A stretch of 64,000 nucleotides of DNA from Roseburia hominis (GCA_040702975.1 CP159990.1:682001-746000); one strand, 5' to 3'. Shown: positions 27,179 to 36,550, numbered from the stretch's first letter. Program-made: numbers and translations. The notes: a model not told the origin generated them from the letters alone.

Positions 27179-28483
27179 ATGAAGCGGGATTCGGCAAAGA
27201 AATTTTGGCGGGGCTATATGGATGTCTTATGCAGGGGCGGCGGCAGCATAACCATGGTAAATCCATTGGAGGAATTTAGGACCCGGGCAAACAAAGGCGG
27301 GTTTGCAGCCCTTACGGATGAAGAATACTTTCAAAATGAACAGCAGGCCGCAGAGTTCGCCTCTTTTTGGAAATATAAGCCGAAGGAGGTTATCAGTAAC
27401 ATTATCGCAAATGCGCTAGCGAAAATTGACCTGTCGGAGGAAGACCAGAAAATGATTGCCGACATTATCGCCGAAGCCTCCGTAAATACAAAGTATGATG
27501 TCAGTACCGATATGGATGAAATTCCGTGGGCGGAGGATGTCTGCGATTTTGAACCTGCGGATATGCCGACTCCTTTTGATGATTTGGGGTGGACGCCACG
27601 CAGTATTTATAATTACCTTGAGAATCGGGTTTACGGGCAGAAGGAAGCCAAACGGGCGGCTGCCATGCTCGTATATCAGCACCTGCATGGGAACCGAAGG
27701 AATGTTGTCATGGCGGGGCCGACTGGTTGTGGAAAGACGGAAATCTGGCGTACCCTGTCCCGGGAATTTGACTGCATAAAAATCCTCAATGGACCGCAGA
27801 TTTCCTGTGATGGCTGGAAGGGAAGCTATCACATAAAGGATATCTTTCTGGATGAGCCCCGGGAAAAGGCGGGGAAACAGATAATTGTCATTGATGAGGC
27901 AGATAAGCTTTTTGAGCCCACCGTAGGCGCTGGCGGTACGGATTTCGCTCAGAGAATACAGAATGAATTGCTGAAAATAATGGATGGAGATACCATCACA
28001 TTTGTGGAGGAGAATAACACCGGCAGACGTCTTACCGTGGACTGTTCCGGTATATCCATGGTCTTTTGCGGCAGCTTTGAGCGTATGCTTAAAGAAAAGA
28101 CAGCAGCTTCCGGCAGTATTGGCTTTGGCCAGCCTGTTAAGACGGAAAGTGTGATTGCAGAGTGCAGCGAAGAAGATTTAATCCAGTATGCGAATGTACG
28201 CCGGGAAATTGCAGGAAGAATTAACCAGATAGTGACACTGGATATGCTGGATTCCAGTGATTTTGAGGCAATCTTAAAGAGCAAAGCCTCCCCGATTGAA
28301 AAACTGGAAAAAACATATGGAATTACTCTGTCCGTGGATGATGAAATCAGGAAAAAACTTGCCACGGAGGCGGCAGAAAGCGGTCTTGGATGTCGATACA
28401 TCTTTTCCAGATTACAGAGCATGTTGGATGATAAGATGTTTGACACCCCGGAATCAAAGGCGTTTGTACTGGCACCGGATTGA
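27179..28483 (+). CDS. ClpX-like AAA+ ATPase
   Basis: About 434 residues. The AAA+ module has GQKEAKRAAAM near 155, Walker A GPTGCGKTEIW near 180 and Walker B IIVIDEADKLF near 235, then sensor and C-terminal ClpB-D2-like helices (GCRYIFSRLQSML). This is the ClpX/HslU order, but the N-terminal zinc domain of ClpX is replaced by an acidic region of about 130 residues, so it would not use standard ClpX adaptors. It is the first gene after the tns operon, about 60 bases later. ClpX removes Mu transposase from strand-transfer complexes, so a similar role here is attractive but is inference. A GTG three codons earlier is an alternative start. Confidence 0.75.
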   Translation: MKRDSAKKFWRGYMDVLCRGGGSITMVNPLEEFRTRANKGGFAALTDEEYFQNEQQAAEFASFWKYKPKEVISNIIANALAKIDLSEEDQKMIADIIAEASVNTKYDVSTDMDEIPWAEDVCDFEPADMPTPFDDLGWTPRSIYNYLENRVYGQKEAKRAAAMLVYQHLHGNRRNVVMAGPTGCGKTEIWRTLSREFDCIKILNGPQISCDGWKGSYHIKDIFLDEPREKAGKQIIVIDEADKLFEPTVGAGGTDFAQRIQNELLKIMDGDTITFVEENNTGRRLTVDCSGISMVFCGSFERMLKEKTAASGSIGFGQPVKTESVIAECSEEDLIQYANVRREIAGRINQIVTLDMLDSSDFEAILKSKASPIEKLEKTYGITLSVDDEIRKKLATEAAESGLGCRYIFSRLQSMLDDKMFDTPESKAFVLAPD

Positions 28484-28587
28484 GATGGTCTTTTGCAGTA
28501 AAATGAAGATAAGTAGGGAATCGGAAATCGTGATCGATCCTGAGACAATGAAAGATGTGAAAAAATCTGAATATTTGAAACCCGAGG

Positions 28588-28622
28588 TCTCCTGTGGAAA
28601 AGAATGTGCTTTCCACGGGAGA
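28588..28622. terminator. Hairpin after the ClpX-like gene
   Basis: TCTCCTGTGGAAA pairs with TTTCCACGGGAGA (one mismatch) and is followed by TTCTTTGTT. A weak terminator. A second short hairpin (AGCTGC-TTAC-GCAGCT) follows at about 28651. Confidence 0.5.
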
Positions 28623-28711
28623 TTCTTTGTTATGGGTATTTTTCCCTAAAAAGCTGCTTACGCAGCTGCGGGTGTATTTATAGAAGTACACGGAAAGGGG
28701 GAGTCTGATTT

Positions 28712-28924
28712 ATGGCTGTGTATGACCATGTCAATTATGCTGTTCCCAATGATAATCATGATATTGCAAAAGCGTTTCTGCAGGGGCTTGACGCCCGTTT
28801 CGAGATATCCGAAATGGGAGGCGATGAATGCTGCTTTGCCTTATACGACCTGTGTCCGGAACAGGCATACGCTGTTAAATGCTTTTTCGAACAGGAATGT
28901 GGAGCAGTAGAGCTGCCTTTTTAA
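28712..28924 (+). CDS. Small acidic protein, unknown
   Basis: A 70-residue acidic protein with several Cys (DECCFALYDLCPEQ). GGGGGAG lies ten bases before the ATG. It is followed closely by the ArdC-like gene, in the same accessory block. No family recognised. Confidence 0.6.
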   Translation: MAVYDHVNYAVPNDNHDIAKAFLQGLDARFEISEMGGDECCFALYDLCPEQAYAVKCFFEQECGAVELPF

Positions 28925-28944
28925 GAAGGGAAGGGGGAACATTC

Positions 28945-29778
28945 ATGTCATGTAAAGAACAGATGGACGCCCTTGAGCAGAAGCTAAAAAATGGCATTAC
29001 TGAATATTTCACATCAGAAAAATACGCTGTCCTGCTCAAGGTCATGAGTAAATTCCATCACTATAGTTTTAATAATGCCGTTCTTATTGCCGCTCAGTGT
29101 CCGCAGGCAAGCTATGTAACAGGTTATACGAACTGGAAACAGTCATTTAACCGTATTGTCCGCAAAGGGGAGAAAGCCATCCGTATTATTGCCCCATGTC
29201 CATATAAAGTCACGAATGAGGAAACCGGGGAAGAGGAAGAAAAGCTCTCATTCCGGGCCGCTTCTGTATTTGATATCAGTCAGACCATGCAGATACCAGA
29301 GACCGAGGAAATCCGGCTGGAACTGCCGGAACTTGTGGGGGATGTTGCGGATTTTGAATCGATCATCGGTGCGATCATAGCAGCGGCTTCCGCTTCGGTA
29401 TCTTATGAGCCTGTCGCTGGTGGGGCGAAGGGGTGTTACCTGCCGTCTGAGCACCGTATTATCATACAACCGGATATGTCGCAGCTACAGACCATAAAAA
29501 CGCTTATCCATGAATCAGCACATGCCCATTTGCACAATACAGAGGCATTAAAGGGCCGCAAGGCTGACCGTGAGACAAAAGAAATAGAAGCGGAATCGGT
29601 GGCGTTTATTGTTTCGGATATGCTGGGCCTTGATACTTCGGAATACAGCTTTGAGTATATCGCAACATGGGAAGGAAAAGACGACTTGAAGCAGCTGAAT
29701 GCTTCGATGAAACTGATCCGTGATACCGCAAACGTCATGTTCGATAATATACAGGTGGTATTACAGAACGCCGCTTAA
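28945..29778 (+). CDS. ArdC-like ssDNA-binding/metallopeptidase protein
   Basis: A 277-residue protein. The N-terminal ArdC-type single-strand DNA-binding domain covers about 1-120 (KVMSKFHHYSFNNAVLIAAQ, then GYTNWKQSFNRIVRKGEKAI). A zinc metallopeptidase-like helix HESAHAHLH near 191 and EIEAESVAFIV follow. ArdC-type proteins are anti-restriction factors that protect incoming single-stranded DNA during conjugation. A longer homologue starts at 54626 in the neighbouring element, so both mobile elements carry the function. Confidence 0.82.
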   Translation: MSCKEQMDALEQKLKNGITEYFTSEKYAVLLKVMSKFHHYSFNNAVLIAAQCPQASYVTGYTNWKQSFNRIVRKGEKAIRIIAPCPYKVTNEETGEEEEKLSFRAASVFDISQTMQIPETEEIRLELPELVGDVADFESIIGAIIAAASASVSYEPVAGGAKGCYLPSEHRIIIQPDMSQLQTIKTLIHESAHAHLHNTEALKGRKADRETKEIEAESVAFIVSDMLGLDTSEYSFEYIATWEGKDDLKQLNASMKLIRDTANVMFDNIQVVLQNAA

Positions 29779-29835
29779 ATACTTGCCGTTTGTTTTTATT
29801 TTAAGACCATTTCAACAAAAAAGGAGAAAATCATT

Positions 29836-30453
29836 ATGACACAATATTTACAGGCCTTTCGTGAAGAGACAGATATCATTTCCAAAGAGGAGTTAATAAG
29901 CAGCTTGTTTCCGATTTTGTACCCTGCTGAAAAATTGCCTGATACCTGTGTGAAGGCAGCAGTAAAAGGAATGGAGGATATCGCCATCGCATTTCTTATC
30001 AATAGACAGAATGGGTATGGCACGCTGTTCTCTAAGACAGAAATGGAAATGTACGGAATCACCATGCAGGAGATATTTGACCATGCAAATCATACAAATT
30101 ATGGGTTCAAACTGGCTTCCCTGTCTGCAATGCTGGGCCATCCTGATGATACCATAAATAACATTTTTTATGTCCTTACCAATGAGAGTGGCTATTTTGG
30201 CGCTGCGGCCATTACTAATCCTGTTGTGCTTCACAGATTACGGGAAAACTTTGGCTGTTCTCTCTATATTTTGCCGTCTTCCGTACATGAAGTACTGCTT
30301 CTTCCTGTAGGAGTATTTCCGAAGGCAGACCCCAGGGAACTTGCAGCGATGGTTAAGGAGATTAACCGGGCAGAGGTGGAACCGAAAGACCGCCTTTCTG
30401 ACCGTGTATATTTCTTTGATTACGAGCAGGACTGTATCCGTACAGTCGCATAA
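29836..30453 (+). CDS. DUF5688-like protein
   Basis: A 205-residue cytoplasmic protein of the type often found in Lachnospiraceae mobile elements beside ArdC and RadC genes (DUF5688, from memory). Features are NRQNGYGTLFSKTEMEMYGI near 55-75 and LYILPSSVHEVLLLP near 145. Function unknown. AAGGAG precedes the ATG. Confidence 0.6.
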   Translation: MTQYLQAFREETDIISKEELISSLFPILYPAEKLPDTCVKAAVKGMEDIAIAFLINRQNGYGTLFSKTEMEMYGITMQEIFDHANHTNYGFKLASLSAMLGHPDDTINNIFYVLTNESGYFGAAAITNPVVLHRLRENFGCSLYILPSSVHEVLLLPVGVFPKADPRELAAMVKEINRAEVEPKDRLSDRVYFFDYEQDCIRTVA

Positions 30454-30500
30454 AACCGGGTTCTAAACCTAAAAAAAATATATATGAAAGGAGTTCATAA

Positions 30501-31049
30501 ATGGCAGAGAGGGTAATTCCGGAATTTCATCAGGTGGAGCCAAGGCTTTCGCTTGTCCATTTTCCACCTGTACAGACAAAGATTGAGAGAGCCGTAGACG
30601 CTATAAAGTTTGTATGCAGGAATATCTTGAATGAGTCCTACCGTGAAAGGCTTATAGGAATTTATTGTGACTGCCAGCTACACCCGGTTTGTTACAGTGT
30701 GATTGCAGAGGGGGACGAAATACATGTAGACACCAGAATTCAGGATATACTGACACCGGCTCTGCTTTATGGGGTAAGCCGGATTATACTCATTCACAAC
30801 CATCCGAGTGGAAGTGGTGCTCCCTCAGAAAATGATTATAAATTCTCCTACAATATGTATCATCGTTGTATGGATTTTGGTATGTACCTGATGGATAGTA
30901 TCATCATGCCCTGCGGTCAGAATCCCGATGATATAAAATTTACAAGCCTTGCCTTTGAGAAAGAGGAGGAAAACCCGTGGTATCAGTATGAGTTGCAGGT
31001 ACAGGCGAAAAACAAGCAGAAAGCAGCTGCGGCAGAGAGTACTACATGA
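30501..31049 (+). CDS. RadC-like JAB-domain protein
   Basis: A 182-residue protein with the JAB/MPN metal site HNHPSGSGAPSENDY near residue 98 and an upstream Glu in the core strand. RadC-type proteins are common cargo of mobile elements, with unproven roles near DNA repair or anti-restriction. The canonical helix-hairpin-helix N-terminus of chromosomal RadC is missing. It is the last gene of the rightward accessory operon and overlaps a terminator. Confidence 0.8.
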   Translation: MAERVIPEFHQVEPRLSLVHFPPVQTKIERAVDAIKFVCRNILNESYRERLIGIYCDCQLHPVCYSVIAEGDEIHVDTRIQDILTPALLYGVSRIILIHNHPSGSGAPSENDYKFSYNMYHRCMDFGMYLMDSIIMPCGQNPDDIKFTSLAFEKEEENPWYQYELQVQAKNKQKAAAAESTT

Positions 31050-31097
31050 CTACAGGACGCTTGGCCTTATTGGCCAGGCGTCCTGTAGTTTTTTTAG
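31050..31097. terminator. Strong bidirectional terminator
   Basis: A perfect 12-bp stem ACTACAGGACGC plus inner GGCC-TTATT-GGCC, followed by TTTTTTT. It separates the rightward accessory genes from the leftward mobilization genes. Confidence 0.9.
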
Positions 31098-31468
31098 ATA
31101 AGCTGTTCGGTACAGACAACGGAAATCAGTCTGCCGGTGGCTTTGATTTCCCGGAACTGTTCCGGGCTGACGACAATTTCTACAGATTTTGTGGCTTTAT
31201 CGTAGGAATTGGCTACTTTTCGGCATTTCCGGTACAAGGTCATATAGTCCCGGTACTTGATTCGGATAACTTTAAAGCCATCTGCCTTTTCCTTTTTGCG
31301 GCAGGCCTTGTAGTAACAATTATCGCATAAATGATAATAACTGTTTGCCCATTCTTCCCACTCTTTGGAATCGTCCCAGTCATGAATATCGTGGATATGG
31401 GTTTTTTGAAATTTATAAAATGTAACGCCGCATTTTTTACATTGGCAGCGTACCATTCCTCCGGCCAT
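31094..31468 (-). CDS. Cys/His-rich zinc-ribbon-like protein
   Basis: A 124-residue protein with paired cysteines (RCQCKKCG near residue 7; CDNCYYKAC near 48) that suggest two zinc sites, and a C-terminal region without motifs. It is the distal gene of the leftward mobilization cluster. Not recognised. Confidence 0.6.
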   Translation of the reverse strand: MAGGMVRCQCKKCGVTFYKFQKTHIHDIHDWDDSKEWEEWANSYYHLCDNCYYKACRKKEKADGFKVIRIKYRDYMTLYRKCRKVANSYDKATKSVEIVVSPEQFREIKATGRLISVVCTEQLI

Positions 31469-31489
31469 GGCTTTGCCTCCTTCCGTTAG

Positions 31490-31999
31490 TTAGACTGCCT
31501 GCGTGGGAATTTGGGCTTCCTCAAATAATTCGTGCAGAATCTGGGAAGCCTCGTTATCTGGCATGAAGGGAAGGCCGGTACATACGTGTTGGAAATCGTA
31601 ACGGTCTGTCGGATCGTACCATTCTGGGAAATATGTTGGGAAACAGTGTTCTTTGACAAAATCCCGGTTTTCTTCACCTACAACAACACTGAGTTCATAG
31701 CTGACATCGTTATGGCAGGTCTCTCTTGTAATCATGGCATATACATAGTAGGTTTTTCTCGGGTCGATAGCAATATTCTCCTTGACCAGTTCTGTGATAC
31801 ATGCTCTCAGGTTCAGACGGTCAATATTTTTGCTGTCAGCTGTTTGAGGTTTCAGGCCTTTGGTGTTTGCCGCATTGTAATCTCTCAGGTAAAGATGGTT
31901 CATTACTAAATTATTGGTCATGGTGGTTTCCTCCTTGATAGTGTTAATGGTATTGGTGGTGTTTTCAGTTACGTTAATGTTTTTCATGTTGTTATTCAT
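31490..31999 (-). CDS. Hypothetical protein of the mobilization cluster
   Basis: 169 residues from an ATG with AAAGGAG upstream. The first 40 residues are Asn/Thr-rich low complexity (MKNINVTENTTNTINTI); the rest is a compact domain with a Tyr/Asp-rich centre (FPEWYDPTDRYDFQHV). Another possible start is at TMTNNLVMNHL. No family recognised. Confidence 0.55.
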   Translation of the reverse strand: MNNNMKNINVTENTTNTINTIKEETTMTNNLVMNHLYLRDYNAANTKGLKPQTADSKNIDRLNLRACITELVKENIAIDPRKTYYVYAMITRETCHNDVSYELSVVVGEENRDFVKEHCFPTYFPEWYDPTDRYDFQHVCTGLPFMPDNEASQILHELFEEAQIPTQAV

Positions 32000-32027
32000 T
32001 TTTGTAATCTCCTTTATTGTAAATTTT

Positions 32028-33056
32028 TTAAAGATTTTCATATTCATCATAATCTGGATTATCTTCTTCCGGGGAGCTCTGGCAGAATGGAAATTTGATT
32101 TCCAGTGCTGCCTGTCTTTGATCCAGTTCTTTTTTTCGGAAGTAAGCAATCAGCTCATTGCGTTCAAGGGAAGGGTCTTTTTTACTGCCTCTCATGGATA
32201 CGCTTTTTTTCTTGCCTCCGGCTGCGTGGTATGCGGTCAGGTCATCAAGGACAAAGGTCACATACTTATGCTTGGGGTTTAAATGGCCGTCCGGTAATAA
32301 ATCTTTGATGTGTACCCCGTTCGTCTGCAGGCGGGCTTTAAAATCGTCCCAGCTTACAGAACTGTTTTTGGAATCCAGTACACGTTGGAGTAAATCTTCC
32401 ATGACGATGTATTTGGGGGCCTCGCCATTTTCGATAAGCGTTTCATTACGCTTACACATAGCTCGGAGCGTTGTGGAAGAGGACGGGACCTCCGTATCTT
32501 TTCCTGGATCGAAGCGGTTACCAATTAACTGTTTCACAATTTTGTCAGATGTGTCTCGGAAGCCGTCTTTACACAGCCAGGTGGTCTGTTTGCCCCGGAG
32601 GCATTTCCCATCACTGGCTCTGGCATTGACCACGGTAATGTGGTTATGAAGACATCCGTAATCATCGCCATATTTTTGGTACGTGCTGCCGCTCCCATCA
32701 GCTTGGGTGACTACAAGAACTTTATAGCCTGGGAACATGGACTTTGCAAGCTGTACGCCCGCTTCGTGGGCCGTCATTACATCGTCCAGATTGTTGGGGT
32801 CAAGTTCTCGCCGTGAAAAGCTCTGCAAATACCGGTAACACTGGATAGCTTTCCCGGCTTTATTGTCCCGCCCGTTTTTCATCAGGTCGCCTCTCATTTG
32901 GCCGATATACATCTGAGACCATGGATTAGAATTTTTCATGCCGACACCGGTACAGGCAAGTACCCGGTCGGATTTCCCGTTGTGGCCGTCACCATCCAGC
33001 GAATAGCGGATGGCCGCTTCCAGATAATAACAGGGAATGACACTACAAACACTCAA
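32028..33056 (-). CDS. Relaxase/mobilization nuclease
   Basis: A 342-residue relaxase that would nick one strand at oriT and lead it into the recipient. The metal-binding histidines are in CLHNHITVVNA near residue 137 (MOBP-type HxH context), and the catalytic Tyr is probably one of those in the first 35 residues (CYYLEAAIRY). The C-terminus is basic then acidic. The start is a TTG with GGAGG upstream, inside the end of mobC. No C-terminal helicase or primase part is present, so conjugation machinery must come from a helper element. Confidence 0.82.
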   Translation of the reverse strand: MSVCSVIPCYYLEAAIRYSLDGDGHNGKSDRVLACTGVGMKNSNPWSQMYIGQMRGDLMKNGRDNKAGKAIQCYRYLQSFSRRELDPNNLDDVMTAHEAGVQLAKSMFPGYKVLVVTQADGSGSTYQKYGDDYGCLHNHITVVNARASDGKCLRGKQTTWLCKDGFRDTSDKIVKQLIGNRFDPGKDTEVPSSSTTLRAMCKRNETLIENGEAPKYIVMEDLLQRVLDSKNSSVSWDDFKARLQTNGVHIKDLLPDGHLNPKHKYVTFVLDDLTAYHAAGGKKKSVSMRGSKKDPSLERNELIAYFRKKELDQRQAALEIKFPFCQSSPEEDNPDYDEYENL

Positions 33057-33519
33057 ATAACCCCGCCTCCCTCACAACTTTCAAGTACAAATTTCCGATA
33101 CATCTTTGCTCCCGCTGAATGTATTCTACGAGGGTGGGAAGTTCTTCTACTGCTCCATTATAGGGAGTCCCGAGAAAGGAAACCTTGTCCTTGATATAAT
33201 CGTTGAAATCATCAAGGTTACCACTTCCCCCCGCCTGTTTTACATAGGTGTTATAAGTTCGGGCCAGTTGATTTAAGTTCACACCGATTTGGCGGTGGTA
33301 ATTCATGACCATGCAAAGCTGCTCGTTCAGTGTTTCAATAGCCTCTTTTAACTGTTCGGCATTCTTTTCCGGAAGTGTCGATATCAAACCCGGCTTCAAC
33401 TGCTCATCCAGAAGAAGAGAGCCGATTTTTGATACCGACATGTGGCGCTGCTCGGCTACCTTGTTGATGGAATCATATAATGGTTTATCTACCATAATCT
33501 GCAATCGTTCTTTTTTCAT
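33043..33519 (-). CDS. mobC: MobC-like relaxosome accessory protein
   Basis: 158 residues. A ribbon-helix-helix-like N-terminus (KKERLQIMVDKPLYDSINKV) binds DNA near oriT in this family, and the MobC signature IGVNLNQLARTYN follows near residue 78. It overlaps the relaxase by 14 bases, so the two are made together. A candidate oriT lies just upstream. Confidence 0.85.
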   Translation of the reverse strand: MKKERLQIMVDKPLYDSINKVAEQRHMSVSKIGSLLLDEQLKPGLISTLPEKNAEQLKEAIETLNEQLCMVMNYHRQIGVNLNQLARTYNTYVKQAGGSGNLDDFNDYIKDKVSFLGTPYNGAVEELPTLVEYIQREQRCIGNLYLKVVREAGLFECL

Positions 33520-33590
33520 AAAGTATCTCCTTCATAGTAGGTTTCGGTCTGTCTGAAAAGCTTTGGGCACGATTGGGCCGGGTACATTCT

Positions 33591-33658
33591 GCAAGCAGTT
33601 CCAATCTTACTCACTTTCGTGAGAACCGATTGGCTGCTTGCAAGGGACTCCGTCCCTT
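33591..33658. other. Candidate oriT with nested inverted repeats
   Basis: Three nested pairs form one long hairpin: GCAAGCAG/CTGCTTGC outside, CCAATC/GATTGG in the middle, CTCAC-TTTC-GTGAG at the tip. A second hairpin AAGGGAC-TCC-GTCCCTT follows immediately. It lies between mobC and the upstream gene, the usual place for oriT in MOBP systems. No nick consensus could be confirmed. Confidence 0.5.
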
Positions 33659-33677
33659 TGAACCCTGTTTCAGGATT

Positions 33678-34007
33678 TCAGTTGCGGTCTGGATTGACGT
33701 AACGGTTATAACTGTCCGGTTGAAATGGGTTCGGAATGGATTCCTGCTCGGACGCCAACGCATTCTCGGAGAAGATATCGGCAACGGTAACTGGTGCGTG
33801 ATCATGCTGCGTGTTTGGCGACAGGTCTTGGAAAAAGTCGTATAATTCTAACTTGTCGCTCGGGAGACGGTCGCCAAAAATCTGCAGCGCAGCTTCACCG
33901 ATATTTTTAATGCGCTGCTGGCGTTTCAGTTCTTTTGCTTCTTGCAAACGCTCAATCATACTGTCAATGCGTTCCTCTGTCATGTGTACATATTTATTTG
34001 CAATCAT
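33678..34007 (-). CDS. Small helical protein, unknown
   Basis: 109 residues from an ATG preceded by GGAGG. The first half is charged helix (ERIDSMIERLQEAKELKRQQ) and could be a coiled coil. It lies between the iteron region and oriT, upstream of mobC, so it may assist replication or mobilization. Not recognised. Confidence 0.55.
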   Translation of the reverse strand: MIANKYVHMTEERIDSMIERLQEAKELKRQQRIKNIGEAALQIFGDRLPSDKLELYDFFQDLSPNTQHDHAPVTVADIFSENALASEQESIPNPFQPDSYNRYVNPDRN

Positions 34008-34109
34008 GTTAAAAACCTCCTGATCCAATAGTTGTTTATATTTTTTGTGATACCCCTCTCCCCGTAATACAAAAAAACAAGAGTGAGATGGGGTGGGGGA
34101 AACCGTATA

Positions 34110-34484
34110 TGTACCGTTTTTGTGGTACAGGGAAATGCTTTACAGGTATAAGGCTTTTCCCATCTGTGGCAAGAGACGATTTTACGGGGTACAGGTAAAA
34201 ATCAATGCCAGTGCTACAAAGAAGAATTTGTGGCAAAGTACCATGTTTCCCAGAACTGTATATTTACAGAAAACAGATAAATCAAAAATATCAATACTTT
34301 TCATGATATATTAGATATTGTTTTTATCCATATATTATATTTCTGTTTTTAGTGGTACATTGGTACATCTGTAATATGTCTCTTACCTGCTTTGGACTTT
34401 GCCTGTACCATGTATTTGGTAAGAGTGGTACAGGATATCCCCATTCGGGAATATTCCTATACCAGCTCTGTATGTCCCTGTACC
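34110..34484. repeat. GGTACA iteron-like array, candidate origin
   Basis: The hexamer GGTACA or its complement TGTACC occurs at 34110, 34124, 34188, 34354, 34362, 34404, 34427 and 34479, with one near match at 34237. By chance about 0.2 copies would be expected in this length. The array fills the gene-free gap downstream of the primase-helicase gene, a plausible replication origin for a circular form. The core from 34290 is AT-rich. Confidence 0.6.
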
Positions 34485-34504
34485 ATTTTCATGGCACGCT
34501 GTAT

Positions 34505-36178
34505 TTATGAGATTCCTTTTCGGAGCAAGCCACGGTAACTTTCTTTCAGGCATGGCCTACAGTATTTATCGTTATCATAACTGGAACTGTAGTGGGGGTT
34601 TACCCATTCAACCAATCCGTACTCCCGGATAAACAGTTCCGGTTTATCCATTTTGCTGCCTGTGCGAATCTTTTTTTGCTTATCGTCACAGTACCATTCG
34701 GAATCCGGGTCTTTGGCAAGAATTGAGAGCAGTTCGTTAAGGAAACTACTTTTCCCCTGTACGGTGCCTGAGGGATTCCATCTTTTAAAGTATGCCTTAT
34801 ATAAATCGTAAACAAAGGAGAAGGGAAGTAAATCCCACACACATTCGGAGAGAATATCGCCGATAAACTGCCGAATCGGGTCGTTGAACTCCCTGTATTC
34901 TTCCAGCGCAAGTTTGCACGCTTTTGGTTCGCTGAGTGTATAGTAATTCGTGTTCAGTACCTTATACAGCACATATTCCAAAACCTCCGGCCTGTGCAGA
35001 TAGTCCTCCTTGATATACTTGCGTTCCCTTCCGGTAAAGCATTTTTCAAACAAAATGAACAGCTGGCGGCGAAAAAAGGAATCGGATTTATCCTTGATTC
35101 TTGGCATTTCATTCAGACACTGTACCATAAAACCCCGGAACTGATAGGAGATGGGAGTCTTAAATTTGCGGTTAATTTGAAGCACATCACCGGTAATAAT
35201 GGCTTTCAGGTTCGCAGCCTTATCAATAAAGGTGCCAACATTATTCTCGTCAACAATAATGGCACTGGAATGGATAAGCGGTTCGAGCATGAAGTCTTTC
35301 CCCATATCGGAAAGAGAGATAGAAGTATAACTTCCTTTTCCACAAAGCTGGCGCATGAGCTCGCAAAGTGTTCCTTTTCCGTTGTTGCCTTGAGTGCTGT
35401 AAAACCATGCCGATTTGTTCCATGGCACATTAGGCCGGATGATTGCCCCCAGAATTTCCCATAAAAGACGAATAATTTCGGGGTCGTCAGATAAGCTGCA
35501 CATCCATGATTCTACATCCCAGTCTGTACCATCTTCATCATTATGAATAATGATATTTCTGGCCAAAATGTTATAATTCACTTTTGATTTTGTAAGAAAG
35601 ACCTTATCCGTTGTAAAAGGATGGAGAACCTTTGCGTCATAATCAAAAATACCATTGTTAAGGGCGATAAGGTTTGGTTCCGTACAGCGGGGGACGCGAG
35701 GTGCAGTGTCCCATAAAATTGTTTCTACCTCTTTGCAGCCACGGCTGTCCAACATATAGCTGTATTGTCTCGCAAGTCTACGGAGAGCAGCTGGATCTGA
35801 AACATAGGTGCCTTTGTTTTCCCCTTCCGTTTGGTAGAGGGCCAGAATATCGTAGCCACTGTCATCACTTGCAGTAACCACCCGGGCAATGCAATAGAGG
35901 TGAAGCAAAATCGCTGCGATCTGTGCGGGACAGAGTTCCTTGAGATAACGGAATTTTTCCCCTTTCGCTTTGATGGAATTTACAATATTGATTTCCGTTC
36001 TGATTCGGCCCAGCAAATCTTCTTTGAGTTTTGTTGGCGATGGAGGATTCTGCGGGTCAATGGTTGCGAGATATTCCTTTGTGATTTGCTCGATAAGGGA
36101 ATCCCGGCTTTCACAGAATGATGTAGGTGATGTCTGCCCGGTATTTGGGGCAGAAGCATTGTTTGTAGTTTCTTCCAT
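34505..36178 (-). CDS. P4/D5-type primase-helicase
   Basis: 557 residues. The D5-N-like region is followed by a superfamily 3 helicase core: Walker A STQGNNGKGTLCELM near residue 265, Walker B-like SAIIVDENNVG near 307, and motif C with the Asn in GFMVQCLNEMPRI near 350. Such proteins open and replicate phage and plasmid-like elements. No separate primase active site is obvious. It suggests the mobile element replicates after excision or transfer. AAGGAAA precedes the ATG. Confidence 0.85.
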   Translation of the reverse strand: MEETTNNASAPNTGQTSPTSFCESRDSLIEQITKEYLATIDPQNPPSPTKLKEDLLGRIRTEINIVNSIKAKGEKFRYLKELCPAQIAAILLHLYCIARVVTASDDSGYDILALYQTEGENKGTYVSDPAALRRLARQYSYMLDSRGCKEVETILWDTAPRVPRCTEPNLIALNNGIFDYDAKVLHPFTTDKVFLTKSKVNYNILARNIIIHNDEDGTDWDVESWMCSLSDDPEIIRLLWEILGAIIRPNVPWNKSAWFYSTQGNNGKGTLCELMRQLCGKGSYTSISLSDMGKDFMLEPLIHSSAIIVDENNVGTFIDKAANLKAIITGDVLQINRKFKTPISYQFRGFMVQCLNEMPRIKDKSDSFFRRQLFILFEKCFTGRERKYIKEDYLHRPEVLEYVLYKVLNTNYYTLSEPKACKLALEEYREFNDPIRQFIGDILSECVWDLLPFSFVYDLYKAYFKRWNPSGTVQGKSSFLNELLSILAKDPDSEWYCDDKQKKIRTGSKMDKPELFIREYGLVEWVNPHYSSSYDNDKYCRPCLKESYRGLLRKGIS

Positions 36179-36324
36179 TATAAATATTTCCTTTCTTTGT
36201 GTAATATCGGCCCCGCAGCTGTGAAATTGACTTTTTTCGTATATCTGATATAATAATTTTGGACGAATTATCAGACACAGGGTATCAACAGAGCTTCACA
36301 GCGGTTGGTGCCTTTTGTTGTTAC

Positions 36325-36522
36325 CTAGATAAAATCGTGTGTCATCAGATACTCTTTAAATGGCCGGTATCTGATGAGAAGTTTTCTTGGCCCCACATAC
36401 AGGGCAAAGTTGCAGTCAGGCTGCTTGACGAGCTTGTAAATCTTACTTTTGCTCAGACCAGACAATTTTGCGGCCTCATTCATATCGATGGTAATTGCTT
36501 CTGAAATAGCTGTCTCACGCAT
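36325..36522 (-). CDS. Excisionase-like HTH protein
   Basis: 65 residues with a MerR/excisionase-type helix-turn-helix (IDMNEAAKLSGLSKSKIYKL, then a wing ending RKLLIRYRPFKEYL). The ATG with AAAGGAGG is chosen over a start 15 codons upstream. In mobile elements such proteins direct recombination or control replication genes. It is the first gene of the leftward cluster, followed by the primase-helicase, and stands behind an apparent attenuator. Confidence 0.75.
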   Translation of the reverse strand: MRETAISEAITIDMNEAAKLSGLSKSKIYKLVKQPDCNFALYVGPRKLLIRYRPFKEYLMTHDFI

Positions 36523-36550
36523 ATGTTCCACCTCCTTTCCACGAAAAAAA

